This document shows, one piece after another, positions 1 to 7,232 of a stretch of 10,112 bases of DNA (position 1 is the first letter of the stretch; each line of letters starts with the position of its first letter). The notes under the pieces are model-generated. The model ran no database searches. It saw only the letters and a program-made list of their open reading frames with translations, and had not been told where the DNA came from. The translations under genes were made by a program, and so were the position numbers. This DNA comes from Sphingobacteriales bacterium (GTDB lineage Bacteria; Bacteroidota; Bacteroidia; Chitinophagales; Chitinophagaceae), in NCBI GenBank assembly GCA_023251215.1, contig JAHEZF010000041.1, forward strand, positions 1 through 10,112, written 5' to 3'.

Positions 1-423
1 TATTTCAATAATAACCTGAAAGGAAAACGGTTTGCAATTTGGGGCCTTGCTTTTAAGCCCAATACTGATGATATCCGGGAGGCCCCTGCACTGGAGATCA
101 TTGATATTTTAATCAGGGAAGGAGCTACCGTATGTGTTTTTGATCCTGAAGCAATGAGTAATGTAAAAAAACAGATAGGAAACAAGGTTGATTATGCCCA
201 GGATCAATATCATGCTTTGAAAAATGCTGATGCTTTGATCATAACTACCGAATGGAATGAATTCCGGACTCCTGATTTTTCAAAGATGGCTGCTGACCTT
301 ACAAACAAAGTTATTTTCGATGGACGCAATCTGTTTGACCTGGCTGCAATCGGTGAATTGGGTTTTCATTATGAAAGTATAGGCCGGAAAATTGTGAAAC
401 CCCCAGTCCCTAAAGGGATGTAA
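1..423 (+). CDS. ugd: UDP-glucose 6-dehydrogenase, C-terminal part (5' truncated by window edge)
   Basis: The frame is open from base 1 to the TAA at 421-423, giving 140 residues of the C-terminal UDP-binding domain of the UDP-glucose/GDP-mannose dehydrogenase family. The stretch KGKRFAIWGLAFKPNTDD at residues 8-25, followed by IREAPA, is the characteristic opening of that domain. VFDPEA, ALIITTEWNEF and IFDGRNLFD follow in the expected order. The full enzyme oxidises UDP-glucose to UDP-glucuronate with two NAD+ in the cytoplasm. The next gene decarboxylates that product, which supports this substrate over GDP-mannose. The catalytic cysteine and the NAD domain lie upstream of the window. The last residues (KPPVPKGM) extend past the usual end near SIGR and are encoded by a GC-rich repeat at 399-421. 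Family assignment is secure; the exact substrate is inferred partly from context. Confidence 0.9.
   Translation, partial: YFNNNLKGKRFAIWGLAFKPNTDDIREAPALEIIDILIREGATVCVFDPEAMSNVKKQIGNKVDYAQDQYHALKNADALIITTEWNEFRTPDFSKMAADLTNKVIFDGRNLFDLAAIGELGFHYESIGRKIVKPPVPKGM
399..421 (+). repeat. GC-rich short repeat, copy 1 (forms Ugd C-terminus)
   Basis: The segment reads ACCCCCAGTCCCTAAAGGGA followed by TGT. Its first 19 bases match the reverse complement of 3411-3434 at 17 positions, so it is an inverted copy of the repeat at the start of rfbD. It can fold through CCCTAAAGGG. It supplies the codons for the last residues of Ugd and one base of the stop. From memory, CCCCCAGCCCCTAAAGGGG-like sequences are dispersed in many Bacteroidota genomes; a search of the genome would settle this. 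Confidence 0.6.
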
Positions 424-482
424 GAATTTTGCCTGAGGTATAAAAAAAATATCTGAAAGAGGGACTATTTCAATAATAAGCA

Positions 483-1517
483 ATGACGACTTTTTCAAAT
501 GAAGCCAGCAATTACAATTCACCCTTCATGGAACCAGGGAGTAAACGAATACTGATAACCGGCGCTGCCGGGTTTCTCGGATCGCATTTATGCGACCGGT
601 TCATCAGGGAAGGTTATTACGTAATTGGGATGGATAACCTGATTACAGGCGATCTGAAAAATATTGAACATTTATTCAAACTGGAGCCATTTGAATTTTA
701 CCATCATGATGTAACAAAATTTATCCATATACTCGGCCAGCTTGATTATATCCTTCATTTTGCCTCGCCTGCCAGCCCGGTTGATTATTTAAAGATTCCC
801 ATTCAGACATTGAAAGTAGGGGCAATGGGAACTCATACTTGTCTGGGATTAGCTAAAGCAAAAGGGGCAAGGATACTTGTGGCATCTACCAGTGAAGTAT
901 ATGGCGATCCACTGGTACATCCGCAGACGGAAGAATATTGGGGCAATGTGAATCCTGTTGGTGAACGGGGAGTATATGATGAAGCCAAACGCTACCTTGA
1001 ATCTATTACGATGGCTTATCACAATTTTCATAAAGTAGAGACAAGAATTGTCCGCATATTCAACACTTACGGATCAAGGATGAGGTTAAATGACGGGAGG
1101 GCTTTGCCTGCATTTATTGGACAGGCATTGCGTGGGGAAGACCTGACTGTTTTTGGCGATGGTTCACAGACAAGAAGCTTTTGTTATGTAGATGATATGA
1201 TAGAAGGCATTTATCGTTTGCTGCTCAGTGATTATCATTTGCCGGTAAACATTGGCAATCCGGATGAAATTTCAATGAAAGATTTTGCAGAAGAGATACT
1301 TGCTTTAACAGGCAATAAAGTGAAGATCACTTACAAACCTTTATCGGCAGATGATCCAAAGCAACGTCAACCGGATATTACAAAAGCTAAAACTATTTTG
1401 AATTGGGAACCTAAAGTTAGCCGTAAAGAAGGGCTGAAAATCACTTACAGCTATTTTAAAGCATTGCCAATGGAAGAATGGAGTAAATTGCCGAAGGAGT
1501 TTGTAAGTATGAAATAG
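483..1517 (+). CDS. uxs: UDP-glucuronate decarboxylase (UDP-xylose synthase)
   Basis: This extended short-chain dehydrogenase/reductase of 344 residues converts UDP-glucuronate to UDP-xylose through an NAD-bound 4-keto intermediate. The Rossmann motif GAAGFLG is at 27-33. The STSEVYGDP motif (135-143), the catalytic pair Y165 and K169 in YDEAKR, RIFNTYG at 191-197 and [14 protein letters not shown] at 225-238 closely resemble eukaryotic and bacterial UXS enzymes, which separates it from epimerases such as GalE. There is no membrane segment, so it should be cytoplasmic. It lies 59 bases after ugd, whose product is its substrate. The start is uncertain: ATG 483 gives a 15-residue leader without homology, whereas ATG 528 would begin [12 protein letters not shown], the usual start for this family. 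Neither has a convincing Shine-Dalgarno sequence. Confidence 0.92.
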   Translation: MTTFSNEASNYNSPFMEPGSKRILITGAAGFLGSHLCDRFIREGYYVIGMDNLITGDLKNIEHLFKLEPFEFYHHDVTKFIHILGQLDYILHFASPASPVDYLKIPIQTLKVGAMGTHTCLGLAKAKGARILVASTSEVYGDPLVHPQTEEYWGNVNPVGERGVYDEAKRYLESITMAYHNFHKVETRIVRIFNTYGSRMRLNDGRALPAFIGQALRGEDLTVFGDGSQTRSFCYVDDMIEGIYRLLLSDYHLPVNIGNPDEISMKDFAEEILALTGNKVKITYKPLSADDPKQRQPDITKAKTILNWEPKVSRKEGLKITYSYFKALPMEEWSKLPKEFVSMK

Positions 1518-1547
1518 AAAATATTCAATATTCAATTTTCAATAAAA

Positions 1548-2837
1548 ATGTACAGGGAGTTAGTTGATAAAAAAGCAAAATTGGGAATAATAGGATTGGG
1601 CTATGTGGGATTGCCTGTTGCACTCGAATTTGCCCGCAAGGTATCTGTTATCGGTTTTGATATTAATGCAAAACGGATTGAAATGATGAAGCAGGGAATT
1701 GATCCAAGCAATGAACTGGGCAAAGAAGCATTTGCAGGTTGTGATATAACGTTTACCAATTCTCCGGATGTTTTAAAAGAAGCAAAATTTTTCATTGTAG
1801 CTGTGCCTACTCCGGTTGATGAACATAATGCGCCCGACCTGGGGCCGGTAAAAAAAGCATCAGAAACTATTGGTAAAGTAATAAAGAAAGGAGATTATGT
1901 TGTTTTCGAATCAACAGTTTACCCCGGTTGTACGGAAGAAAATTGTTTGCCGGTGATTGAAAAGCTATCAGGTTTAAAAAACATAACTGATTTCAAGTTA
2001 GGTTATTCGCCTGAAAGAATTAATCCAGGAGATAAAACACATACGCTGTCTAAAATAACCAAAGTGGTTTCTGGTTGCGATGCAGAATCACTGGAAGAAA
2101 TAGCGAAAGTATATGGATTAGTGGTAGATGCCGGCATACACAAGGCTTCAAGCATTAAGGTGGCCGAAGCAGCAAAAATTATTGAGAATACACAAAGAGA
2201 CCTGAACATTGCATTGATGAATGAACTTTCCATCATTTTTAATATGATGGATATTAATACGTATGAAGTGCTGGAAGCCGCCGGCACCAAATGGAATTTT
2301 TTGAAATTCCAGCCCGGCCTTGTAGGCGGCCACTGTATTGGGGTGGATCCATATTACCTTACTTATAAGGCAAATGAATTGGGGTATGATGCAGAAGTGA
2401 TACTGGCCGGAAGAAACATTAATGATAATATGGCCAGGTATGTGGCCGAAAAAGTAGTACAGCACATTATTAAAAATTCCGGCGATGTAAAATCGGCCAG
2501 AGTGCTGGTGATGGGAGCAACCTTCAAAGAAAATGTAAGCGATATAAGAAATTCCAAGGTGGCGGATATGGTAAAAGCATTGCAGTCATTTTATGTAAAT
2601 GTGGATGTGGAAGACCCGTATGCAGATTCTGATGAACTGAAACATGAATATGGATTTGAGCTGGCTGAAAAAACCGGTAATGATTATGATGCTGTGATTA
2701 TAACAGTACCACACAATGAGTATAAGGAGCTGGATGAAAATTATTTTGCCCGCATCACCCAATCGCATGGATTGATTGCGGACCTGAAAGGAATTTACCG
2801 CAATAAAATAACTAACAGAAAATACTGGAGTTTATAA
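1548..2837 (+). CDS. Nucleotide sugar dehydrogenase, WbpO/TviB type (UDP-N-acetylhexosamine 6-dehydrogenase)
   Basis: The product is a cytoplasmic 429-residue UDP-sugar 6-dehydrogenase with the full three-part architecture. GLGYVGLP at 16-23 is the NAD-binding loop, and VAVPTPVD (84-91) and ESTVYPGCTE (121-130) belong to the NAD domain. KVAEAAKIIENTQRDLNIAL at 204-223 starts the central helix. The catalytic cysteine is C263 in GGHCIGVDPYYL, and MGATFKENVSDIRNSK at 322-337 opens the C-terminal UDP-binding domain. The GHCIGVDPYYLTYKA and NTQRDLNIALMNEL stretches are typical of the WbpO/TviB group, which oxidises UDP-GalNAc or UDP-GlcNAc to the uronic acid, rather than of UDP-glucose dehydrogenases. 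Having it beside a true ugd fits two different uronate products. It follows uxs after a 30-base AT-rich spacer and sits one base before rfbC. Choice of GalNAc or GlcNAc cannot be made from sequence alone. Confidence 0.9.
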   Translation: MYRELVDKKAKLGIIGLGYVGLPVALEFARKVSVIGFDINAKRIEMMKQGIDPSNELGKEAFAGCDITFTNSPDVLKEAKFFIVAVPTPVDEHNAPDLGPVKKASETIGKVIKKGDYVVFESTVYPGCTEENCLPVIEKLSGLKNITDFKLGYSPERINPGDKTHTLSKITKVVSGCDAESLEEIAKVYGLVVDAGIHKASSIKVAEAAKIIENTQRDLNIALMNELSIIFNMMDINTYEVLEAAGTKWNFLKFQPGLVGGHCIGVDPYYLTYKANELGYDAEVILAGRNINDNMARYVAEKVVQHIIKNSGDVKSARVLVMGATFKENVSDIRNSKVADMVKALQSFYVNVDVEDPYADSDELKHEYGFELAEKTGNDYDAVIITVPHNEYKELDENYFARITQSHGLIADLKGIYRNKITNRKYWSL

Positions 2838-2838
2838 T

Positions 2839-3399
2839 ATGCCTTTTAATAAAACTGATATTCCGGGCTTGCTGATCTTTGAACCTAAAGTGTTTGAAGA
2901 CAGCCGGGGTTATTTTTTTGAATCGTATAATGAAAAAGTTTTTCAGCAGCAAGGAATTGATCTTCGCTTTGTACAGGATAACCAATCCTCATCATCTTAT
3001 GGAGTGATACGTGGACTGCATTACCAGTTACCGCCTTATGCGCAAGTCAAGCTTGTCCGTGTATTGCAGGGAAAAATTTTGGATGTAGCAGTTGACATCC
3101 GCAAAGGTTCACCCACTTATGTAAAAACTTTTTGCGTGGTATTATCTGAAGAAAATAAAAAACAGTTATTCATTCCAGCCGGCTTTGCTCACGGTTTTTC
3201 GGTATTGAGTGAAAAAGCGGAGGTTTTATATAAATGCGACGCATTTTATAATAAAGAAAGCGATGCAGGGATCCGCTTTAATGACCCGGTATTGAATATT
3301 GACTGGAAAATTCCGGCTGATAAAGTTATTGTTTCAGAAAAGGATAAAGAACTTCCCGCAATGGCTGATTGTAAAAATAATTTTGTGTTTGAAAAATGA
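2839..3399 (+). CDS. rfbC: dTDP-4-dehydrorhamnose 3,5-epimerase
   Basis: The 186-residue cupin-fold enzyme matches the usual RmlC length. It epimerises dTDP-4-keto-6-deoxyglucose at C3 and C5, the third step to dTDP-L-rhamnose. PGLLIFEPKVFEDSRGYFFE at 9-28 is the conserved N-terminus. H61 in GVIRGLHYQ is the expected catalytic base. K71, the VLYKCDAFYN stretch (129-138) with Y131 and Y137, FAHGF (116-120) and NDPVLNIDW (148-156) are all family positions, and the SEKDKELP tail (166-173) carries the aspartate that normally partners the histidine. It starts one base after the preceding dehydrogenase and its stop overlaps the rfbD start by 4 bases (ATGA), so the genes are translationally coupled. 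No rfbA or rfbB is visible. Confidence 0.95.
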   Translation: MPFNKTDIPGLLIFEPKVFEDSRGYFFESYNEKVFQQQGIDLRFVQDNQSSSSYGVIRGLHYQLPPYAQVKLVRVLQGKILDVAVDIRKGSPTYVKTFCVVLSEENKKQLFIPAGFAHGFSVLSEKAEVLYKCDAFYNKESDAGIRFNDPVLNIDWKIPADKVIVSEKDKELPAMADCKNNFVFEK

Positions 3400-4319
3400 C
3401 AAAAACTGCTACCCCCCCTTTAGGGGCCGGGGGTAAAATACTTGTGACAGGGGCCAATGGTCAGTTGGGAAAGGAATTAAAAATATTAGCTCCTTCATTT
3501 CCGCACCCGATAGCTATCGGGTTCGATTTTATTTTTCTTTCAAAAGAAGACCTGCCGATCTATCATTTTGAAATGCTGCGGCATTATTTCATGACATACC
3601 AGCCGCAGTACCTCATTAATTGTGCCGCTTACACAGCAGTTGACAGGGCCGAAACAGAAAAAGATTTAGCCTTCCAGGTAAATGCTGAAGCAGTGGGAGT
3701 GATGGCTGCAATTTGCAGGGAGTATAAAACAAAATTCATTCATATTTCCACAGACTATGTTTTTGATGGTGCTGCATCCAGGCCATACAAAGAAGATGCT
3801 CCAACCAATCCGCAGGGAGTTTACGGCGCCTCCAAACTGGAAGGAGAAAAGCAGGCGATAAAATTTAATTCCGATGCAATAATCCTCCGCACATCATGGG
3901 TGTATTCGGAGTATGGAAAAAATTTTGTAAGAACAATGCTGAAGCTGTTGCAGGAAAAAGAAGAAATAAATGTGGTGGACGACCAGGTCGGCTCGCCAAC
4001 TTATGGAGCAGATTTGGCTGAAGTGATTCTCAACATTATTTCATCGGGTAAATGGCATCCCGGCATTTATCATTTCAGCAACGAAGGGGTAATCAGCTGG
4101 TACGATTTTGCAGTTACTATTAAACAGTTGACCGAAAGTAATTGTAAAATAAATGCCATTCCCACTTCGCAATATCCCACCGCTGCAAAGCGGCCGGCTT
4201 ATTCAGTGCTGGATAAAAGAAAGATTCAGGAAACTTTTAATATTCCATTAAAAGACTGGAGAAAGAGTCTTGCTGTTTGTTTGAAACGGCTAAAGCATTC
4301 TTCCGGCCAGCAGATGTAA
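3396..4319 (+). CDS. rfbD: dTDP-4-dehydrorhamnose reductase
   Basis: The 307-residue SDR-family RmlD makes dTDP-L-rhamnose from the 4-keto product of RfbC using NAD(P)H. GANGQLG (19-25) is the nucleotide-binding loop. NCAAYTAVDRAE (75-86), STDYVFDG (118-125), catalytic Y143 and K147 in VYGASKLEGE, RTSWVYSEYGKNF (165-177) and DQVGSPTYGADLAE (196-209) are diagnostic. ATG 3396 overlaps the rfbC stop in ATGA, fixing the start. Two parts look added. Residues about 4-13 (TATPPLGAGG) come from a GC-rich repeat at 3411-3434, while most RmlD proteins begin directly with a lysine and ILVTGANG. Residues 38-42 (PIAIG) come from a palindrome at 3505-3522, in a loop where relatives would run straight into FDFIF. 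The frame survives both and all catalytic motifs are intact, so the gene is probably functional. Confidence 0.93.
   Translation: MTKTATPPLGAGGKILVTGANGQLGKELKILAPSFPHPIAIGFDFIFLSKEDLPIYHFEMLRHYFMTYQPQYLINCAAYTAVDRAETEKDLAFQVNAEAVGVMAAICREYKTKFIHISTDYVFDGAASRPYKEDAPTNPQGVYGASKLEGEKQAIKFNSDAIILRTSWVYSEYGKNFVRTMLKLLQEKEEINVVDDQVGSPTYGADLAEVILNIISSGKWHPGIYHFSNEGVISWYDFAVTIKQLTESNCKINAIPTSQYPTAAKRPAYSVLDKRKIQETFNIPLKDWRKSLAVCLKRLKHSSGQQM
3411..3434 (-). repeat. GC-rich short repeat, copy 2 (forms RfbD N-terminus)
   Basis: The plus strand has A, seven C, TTTA, GGGG, CC, GGGGG, T. Flanking bases allow a 7-bp stem TACCCCC (3410-3416) with GGGGGTA (3429-3435), or an alternative CCCC-TTTA-GGGG hairpin. 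Read on the minus strand it matches the repeat at 399-417 at 17 of 19 bases. It is translated as part of TATPPLGAGG, ahead of the conserved RmlD start. Confidence 0.6.
3505..3522. repeat. Perfect 18-bp palindrome inside rfbD
   Basis: ACCCGATAGCTATCGGGT is its own reverse complement. The 14-base core CCGATAGCTATCGG (3507-3520) recurs exactly at 8146-8159 in the leader of a tRNA gene. Bases 3507-3521 are exactly five codons (CCG ATA GCT ATC GGG), so an insertion of that unit keeps the reading frame. Confidence 0.85.
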
Positions 4320-4337
4320 TGATCAACTGCTGAATTT
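4308..4337. terminator. Possible shared terminator hairpin across two convergent stop codons
   Basis: CAGCAG (4308-4313) and CTGCTG (4327-4332) form a 6-bp stem with a 13-base loop containing the end of rfbD and the end of the dismutase gene. On the plus strand it is followed by AATTTT, only a weak U-tract. On the minus strand the tail is GC-rich. It is the only hairpin seen near the 3-base gap, so its role is tentative. Confidence 0.3.
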
Positions 4338-5048
4338 TACAGCTGTATTCATCCTATCCGCCACATTATCCCAGTTAATTATCTGCAGCATCGAATCCAC
4401 AAAATCATTTCGCTTGTTTTTGTATTTGAGATAATAAGCATGTTCCCATACATCAAGTACCAGCAAAGGAATAACTCCCCATTGGGTTAATTTTTCGTGA
4501 TTCTCACATTGCAAAACGGTGAGTTTATCAGAATAGGGCTGGTAGCCGAGAATGCCCCAGCCATTGCCATCCACATCCTTTGAAGTTTTGGCGAGATATA
4601 TTTTCAGTTTATCATAGCTGCCAAAATCTTTTTCAATTCTTTTCTGCAGGTTGCCTGAGGGTTCGGCTTTTTTATTGGCCAGGTTAGTCCAGAAAATAGT
4701 GTGAAGCACATGCGAAGAAAAATGATAGGATAATTTCTTTGTCCAGTAATCCATTGTTTCCACGTTATTTTCGTCCAATGATTTTCTGATCATTTGCAGG
4801 TCTTTATTAGCACCTTTCACCGCACCACCGTGATGGAATGTGTGATGTAGGAAAACTGTTTCTTCATCCATATAAGGTTCAAGAAAATTTTTATTATAGG
4901 GCAAGGGCAAATGAATGAAGTTGCCGTCGGCGTCAGTCAGCTTATCAAGACCATTTTCATCATAGTGTTGTGCCAGCACAGAATTGGTTGGCAAAATGCT
5001 GGTGGCGGCTAAAACGCCGGAAGCTGAAAGAAATTGTTTGCGGTTCAT
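4323..5048 (-). CDS. Exported Fe/Mn superoxide dismutase with atypical gateway residue
   Basis: This 241-residue Fe/Mn superoxide dismutase converts superoxide to hydrogen peroxide and oxygen. The signature DVWEHAYY is at 199-206. Predicted metal ligands are H68, H116, D199 and H203, matching His26, His81, Asp167 and His171 of E. coli SodA. MNRKQFLSASGVLAATSILP followed by TNSVLA is a signal peptide with likely cleavage after A26, and the NRKQFL start is Tat-like though it lacks the twin arginine. It should therefore act in the periplasm. The segment HHTFHHGGAV puts alanine (A76) where almost all family members have the gateway Tyr34. The second-sphere position occupied by Gln146 in MnSOD is H184, as in the Fe-dependent enzyme of Mycobacterium tuberculosis, so metal choice is open. 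It lies 12 bases after the DUF5916 gene and should be cotranscribed with it. The extra length over the usual ~200 residues is mostly the signal and linker. Confidence 0.9.
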   Translation of the reverse strand: MNRKQFLSASGVLAATSILPTNSVLAQHYDENGLDKLTDADGNFIHLPLPYNKNFLEPYMDEETVFLHHTFHHGGAVKGANKDLQMIRKSLDENNVETMDYWTKKLSYHFSSHVLHTIFWTNLANKKAEPSGNLQKRIEKDFGSYDKLKIYLAKTSKDVDGNGWGILGYQPYSDKLTVLQCENHEKLTQWGVIPLLVLDVWEHAYYLKYKNKRNDFVDSMLQIINWDNVADRMNTAVKFSS

Positions 5049-5060
5049 AATAAATCATTT

Positions 5061-7223
5061 TTAAAAAGTAAAACGCCACACCAATTTACCGATTCCGGAT
5101 GAGACATCGGGCTTTACGATATTAATCTGTTTTATTTGCTCATAACCCCGATTGTAAACAAAATAAAAATCAGTTCCGATTTTGGGTATCCAGTGCAGCC
5201 TGAAATTGCCAAACAAAACTTCATCCAATGAATTCCATTGTACAAATAATGACAGATCAAGTTTTGTGGTAAATGCATAGTTGATGAATTGTGCCAGCTC
5301 ATTTGTAATAACTTTTCCCTGTGGTAGCTTTACAATATTATGCGTATAAACTGTTTCAAAGTATAAATGTGAATTTGCATTAAACCCAACCTGAGCTTCG
5401 AGAGTTTGTATCTTACCGGTATAAAATGTTCCCCGGTTATAATTGAGTGCTCCCCAAAGAGACCGGGCCTGGAAAGATTCTATTTGAATTTCGTTCCGGT
5501 GCATCCAGTATTTGCCGGTTGGAATAATAACAGAATCCGTAAGTTCAAATGGTTCATCCAGCCGGTCATAGAATTGCTGAAGGTTCCATTCAAATGTCTC
5601 TCCACTTTTAAGAATAAACCCCAGCGGCCTTGTTTCATTGCTGAACGATTCAAACTGGCCGGTGCTGTGTGTGCGGTAATATTGAAAGGCCCAGGGTTTG
5701 AATTGCATTTTACGTACACCCCATTTTGTAAAAAAGCGGGGACTGTACCGGAAGTTCCATTGCAGGTTATCAAAATCAGTACGCTGAAGAAATCCTAATT
5801 CCGGATTAAAATTTTGCTGCACACTGCTGATGCCGATAAAATTATCAATAAGATCATTGGGATAATCAATAAAGAAACGGTAAGCATGGGCTTTGTCAGC
5901 ATTTTTTCCTTTATCAAAACTTTGTGTAGCTACTGCTGTTATTAGAAGGTTTTTATTTTTTAAAAATTTAGATGTGGTGAAGCTGCCGTCAATGCCAGCA
6001 ACATGGTTATTGATAGTGCTGTTATTTTTTGAGGTGATGATGGCCCCGATGTATGACTGGTTGCCAATATCCCTGCGGTAGCGGAAAACGGTATTGTTAG
6101 TTGCAGGTACTGTATCCTTTTTGCCGGTTTCAATATTTAAAAAGCCAACATTGTTTTTACCTACTTTGCCAAACACTCTTGCACCTGCAATTACCGGTAC
6201 AGATTCCAATGATTCAATCCCGATGCGGCGGGTATAAAAAACCTGGTTGTTCAGACCTAAACCAAACTGGTAATTCTGATAACCTTCTAAAAAGAAGTCT
6301 CTTTTTTCAGGATAATATAAATTGAACCGGGTTAAATTAACCGGTATCCGGTCAGCTTCCACTTGTGCAAAATCGGTATTGGTGGTAAGATTTAATTTCA
6401 GCGTGGGAGTAAGGTTCACATTCAGTTCAGCACCCAGCTTGCCTTGCCGCTGCCTTTTTTCAGGAATAATTTTTTCAAAACCTCCCAGCAGGTAAGGTTT
6501 TAGTTCAAAGCGTTTGGCATAACCAATATTTTTTATACCTGTTAATGTGCCTGCATTTACCACACAAAAAATGGAACAGTCTCTTGTCCAGCCCTGCCAC
6601 AATACCTGTTCATTTTTTGAACGGATGTTTCTTTCAAAATTAATGGCCCAAGTATGTTCTGTTTGATTTTTGAATTGCAATGAATTAAAAGGAATTCTTA
6701 TTTCGGCAAACCAACCTTCATGGGTGATCGTTGTTTTTGCATCCCACACTCCGTTCCAGTTCTTGTTTCCTTCCTCGCCGCCGGATACTAAAAGATCGGC
6801 CCTTGCACCCAATGGATTAATGACAAACAAATAGCCATTTCTTTTATCGTTGAAAGGAGAGATGATGACTTGGAAATTATCATCGTTTTCATAATCAAAA
6901 TCCCGTTGCAGGAATTTGGCATTGATCTTTTTTGCATCCTGCTGGTAACAGCACACGCCAAAGTATAGCGCCAGCTTATCATACAGCACAGCCACTTTTG
7001 TTTTTTCGGAAGAAGGTTTACCAAAATCAAGTTCTTTTTGAGTAAAATTTTCAACGTCAGTTGCCTGTTGCCATTCGGGTTCAGTTAATTTGCCATCAAA
7101 GTTGATGTTTGCAGATATTGGAAAGGCTGCAATACTGTCGGGAGATGAATGTTGGGCATTAAGATCTGTGCATAAAAAAAGTAAAAGCAGAATAACAGGT
7201 AAGCAGTTAACCAAAAATCTCAT
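5061..7223 (-). CDS. DUF5916 / CBM9-like domain outer-membrane protein
   Basis: The 720-residue product has an N-terminal Sec signal (MRFLVNCLPVILLLLFLCTD then LNA, cleavage likely after A23). A family-9 carbohydrate-binding-like domain follows from about 37 to 230, opening with the typical FDGKLTEPEWQQA (42-54) and containing NDDNFQVIISPFNDKRNGY (113-131). From about 235 to the end it is the DUF5916 region, recognised by NTDFAQVEADR (282-292) and YPEKRDFFLEG (304-314). The rest is rich in alternating aromatic and polar strands and ends in KLVWRFTF, a terminal-phenylalanine signal expected of outer-membrane barrels inserted by BAM. Its substrate is unknown, and the family has no agreed biochemical role that I can state. 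It sits 9 bases after the chrB-like gene and 12 bases before the dismutase gene, so it is the middle cistron of an operon. The barrel part is inferred from composition. Confidence 0.85.
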   Translation of the reverse strand: MRFLVNCLPVILLLLFLCTDLNAQHSSPDSIAAFPISANINFDGKLTEPEWQQATDVENFTQKELDFGKPSSEKTKVAVLYDKLALYFGVCCYQQDAKKINAKFLQRDFDYENDDNFQVIISPFNDKRNGYLFVINPLGARADLLVSGGEEGNKNWNGVWDAKTTITHEGWFAEIRIPFNSLQFKNQTEHTWAINFERNIRSKNEQVLWQGWTRDCSIFCVVNAGTLTGIKNIGYAKRFELKPYLLGGFEKIIPEKRQRQGKLGAELNVNLTPTLKLNLTTNTDFAQVEADRIPVNLTRFNLYYPEKRDFFLEGYQNYQFGLGLNNQVFYTRRIGIESLESVPVIAGARVFGKVGKNNVGFLNIETGKKDTVPATNNTVFRYRRDIGNQSYIGAIITSKNNSTINNHVAGIDGSFTTSKFLKNKNLLITAVATQSFDKGKNADKAHAYRFFIDYPNDLIDNFIGISSVQQNFNPELGFLQRTDFDNLQWNFRYSPRFFTKWGVRKMQFKPWAFQYYRTHSTGQFESFSNETRPLGFILKSGETFEWNLQQFYDRLDEPFELTDSVIIPTGKYWMHRNEIQIESFQARSLWGALNYNRGTFYTGKIQTLEAQVGFNANSHLYFETVYTHNIVKLPQGKVITNELAQFINYAFTTKLDLSLFVQWNSLDEVLFGNFRLHWIPKIGTDFYFVYNRGYEQIKQINIVKPDVSSGIGKLVWRFTF

Positions 7224-7232
7224 CTTCTAAAA

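Noticed and set aside
1-479. The 14-base string TATTTCAATAATAA occurs at 1-14 and again at 466-479.
   Set aside because: The first copy is within the Ugd coding sequence (YFNN) and both are A/T-rich. No flanking similarity supports a real repeat.
1518-1547. ATTCAATATTCAATTTTCAATA spacer between uxs and the next gene as a possible regulatory repeat array.
   Set aside because: It is a short low-complexity spacer within an operon, with irregular units and no promoter match.
5406-5798. Plus-strand open frame of 130 codons opposite the DUF5916 gene.
   Set aside because: It lies wholly within a strongly supported minus-strand gene, has no recognisable domain, and looks like an antisense shadow.
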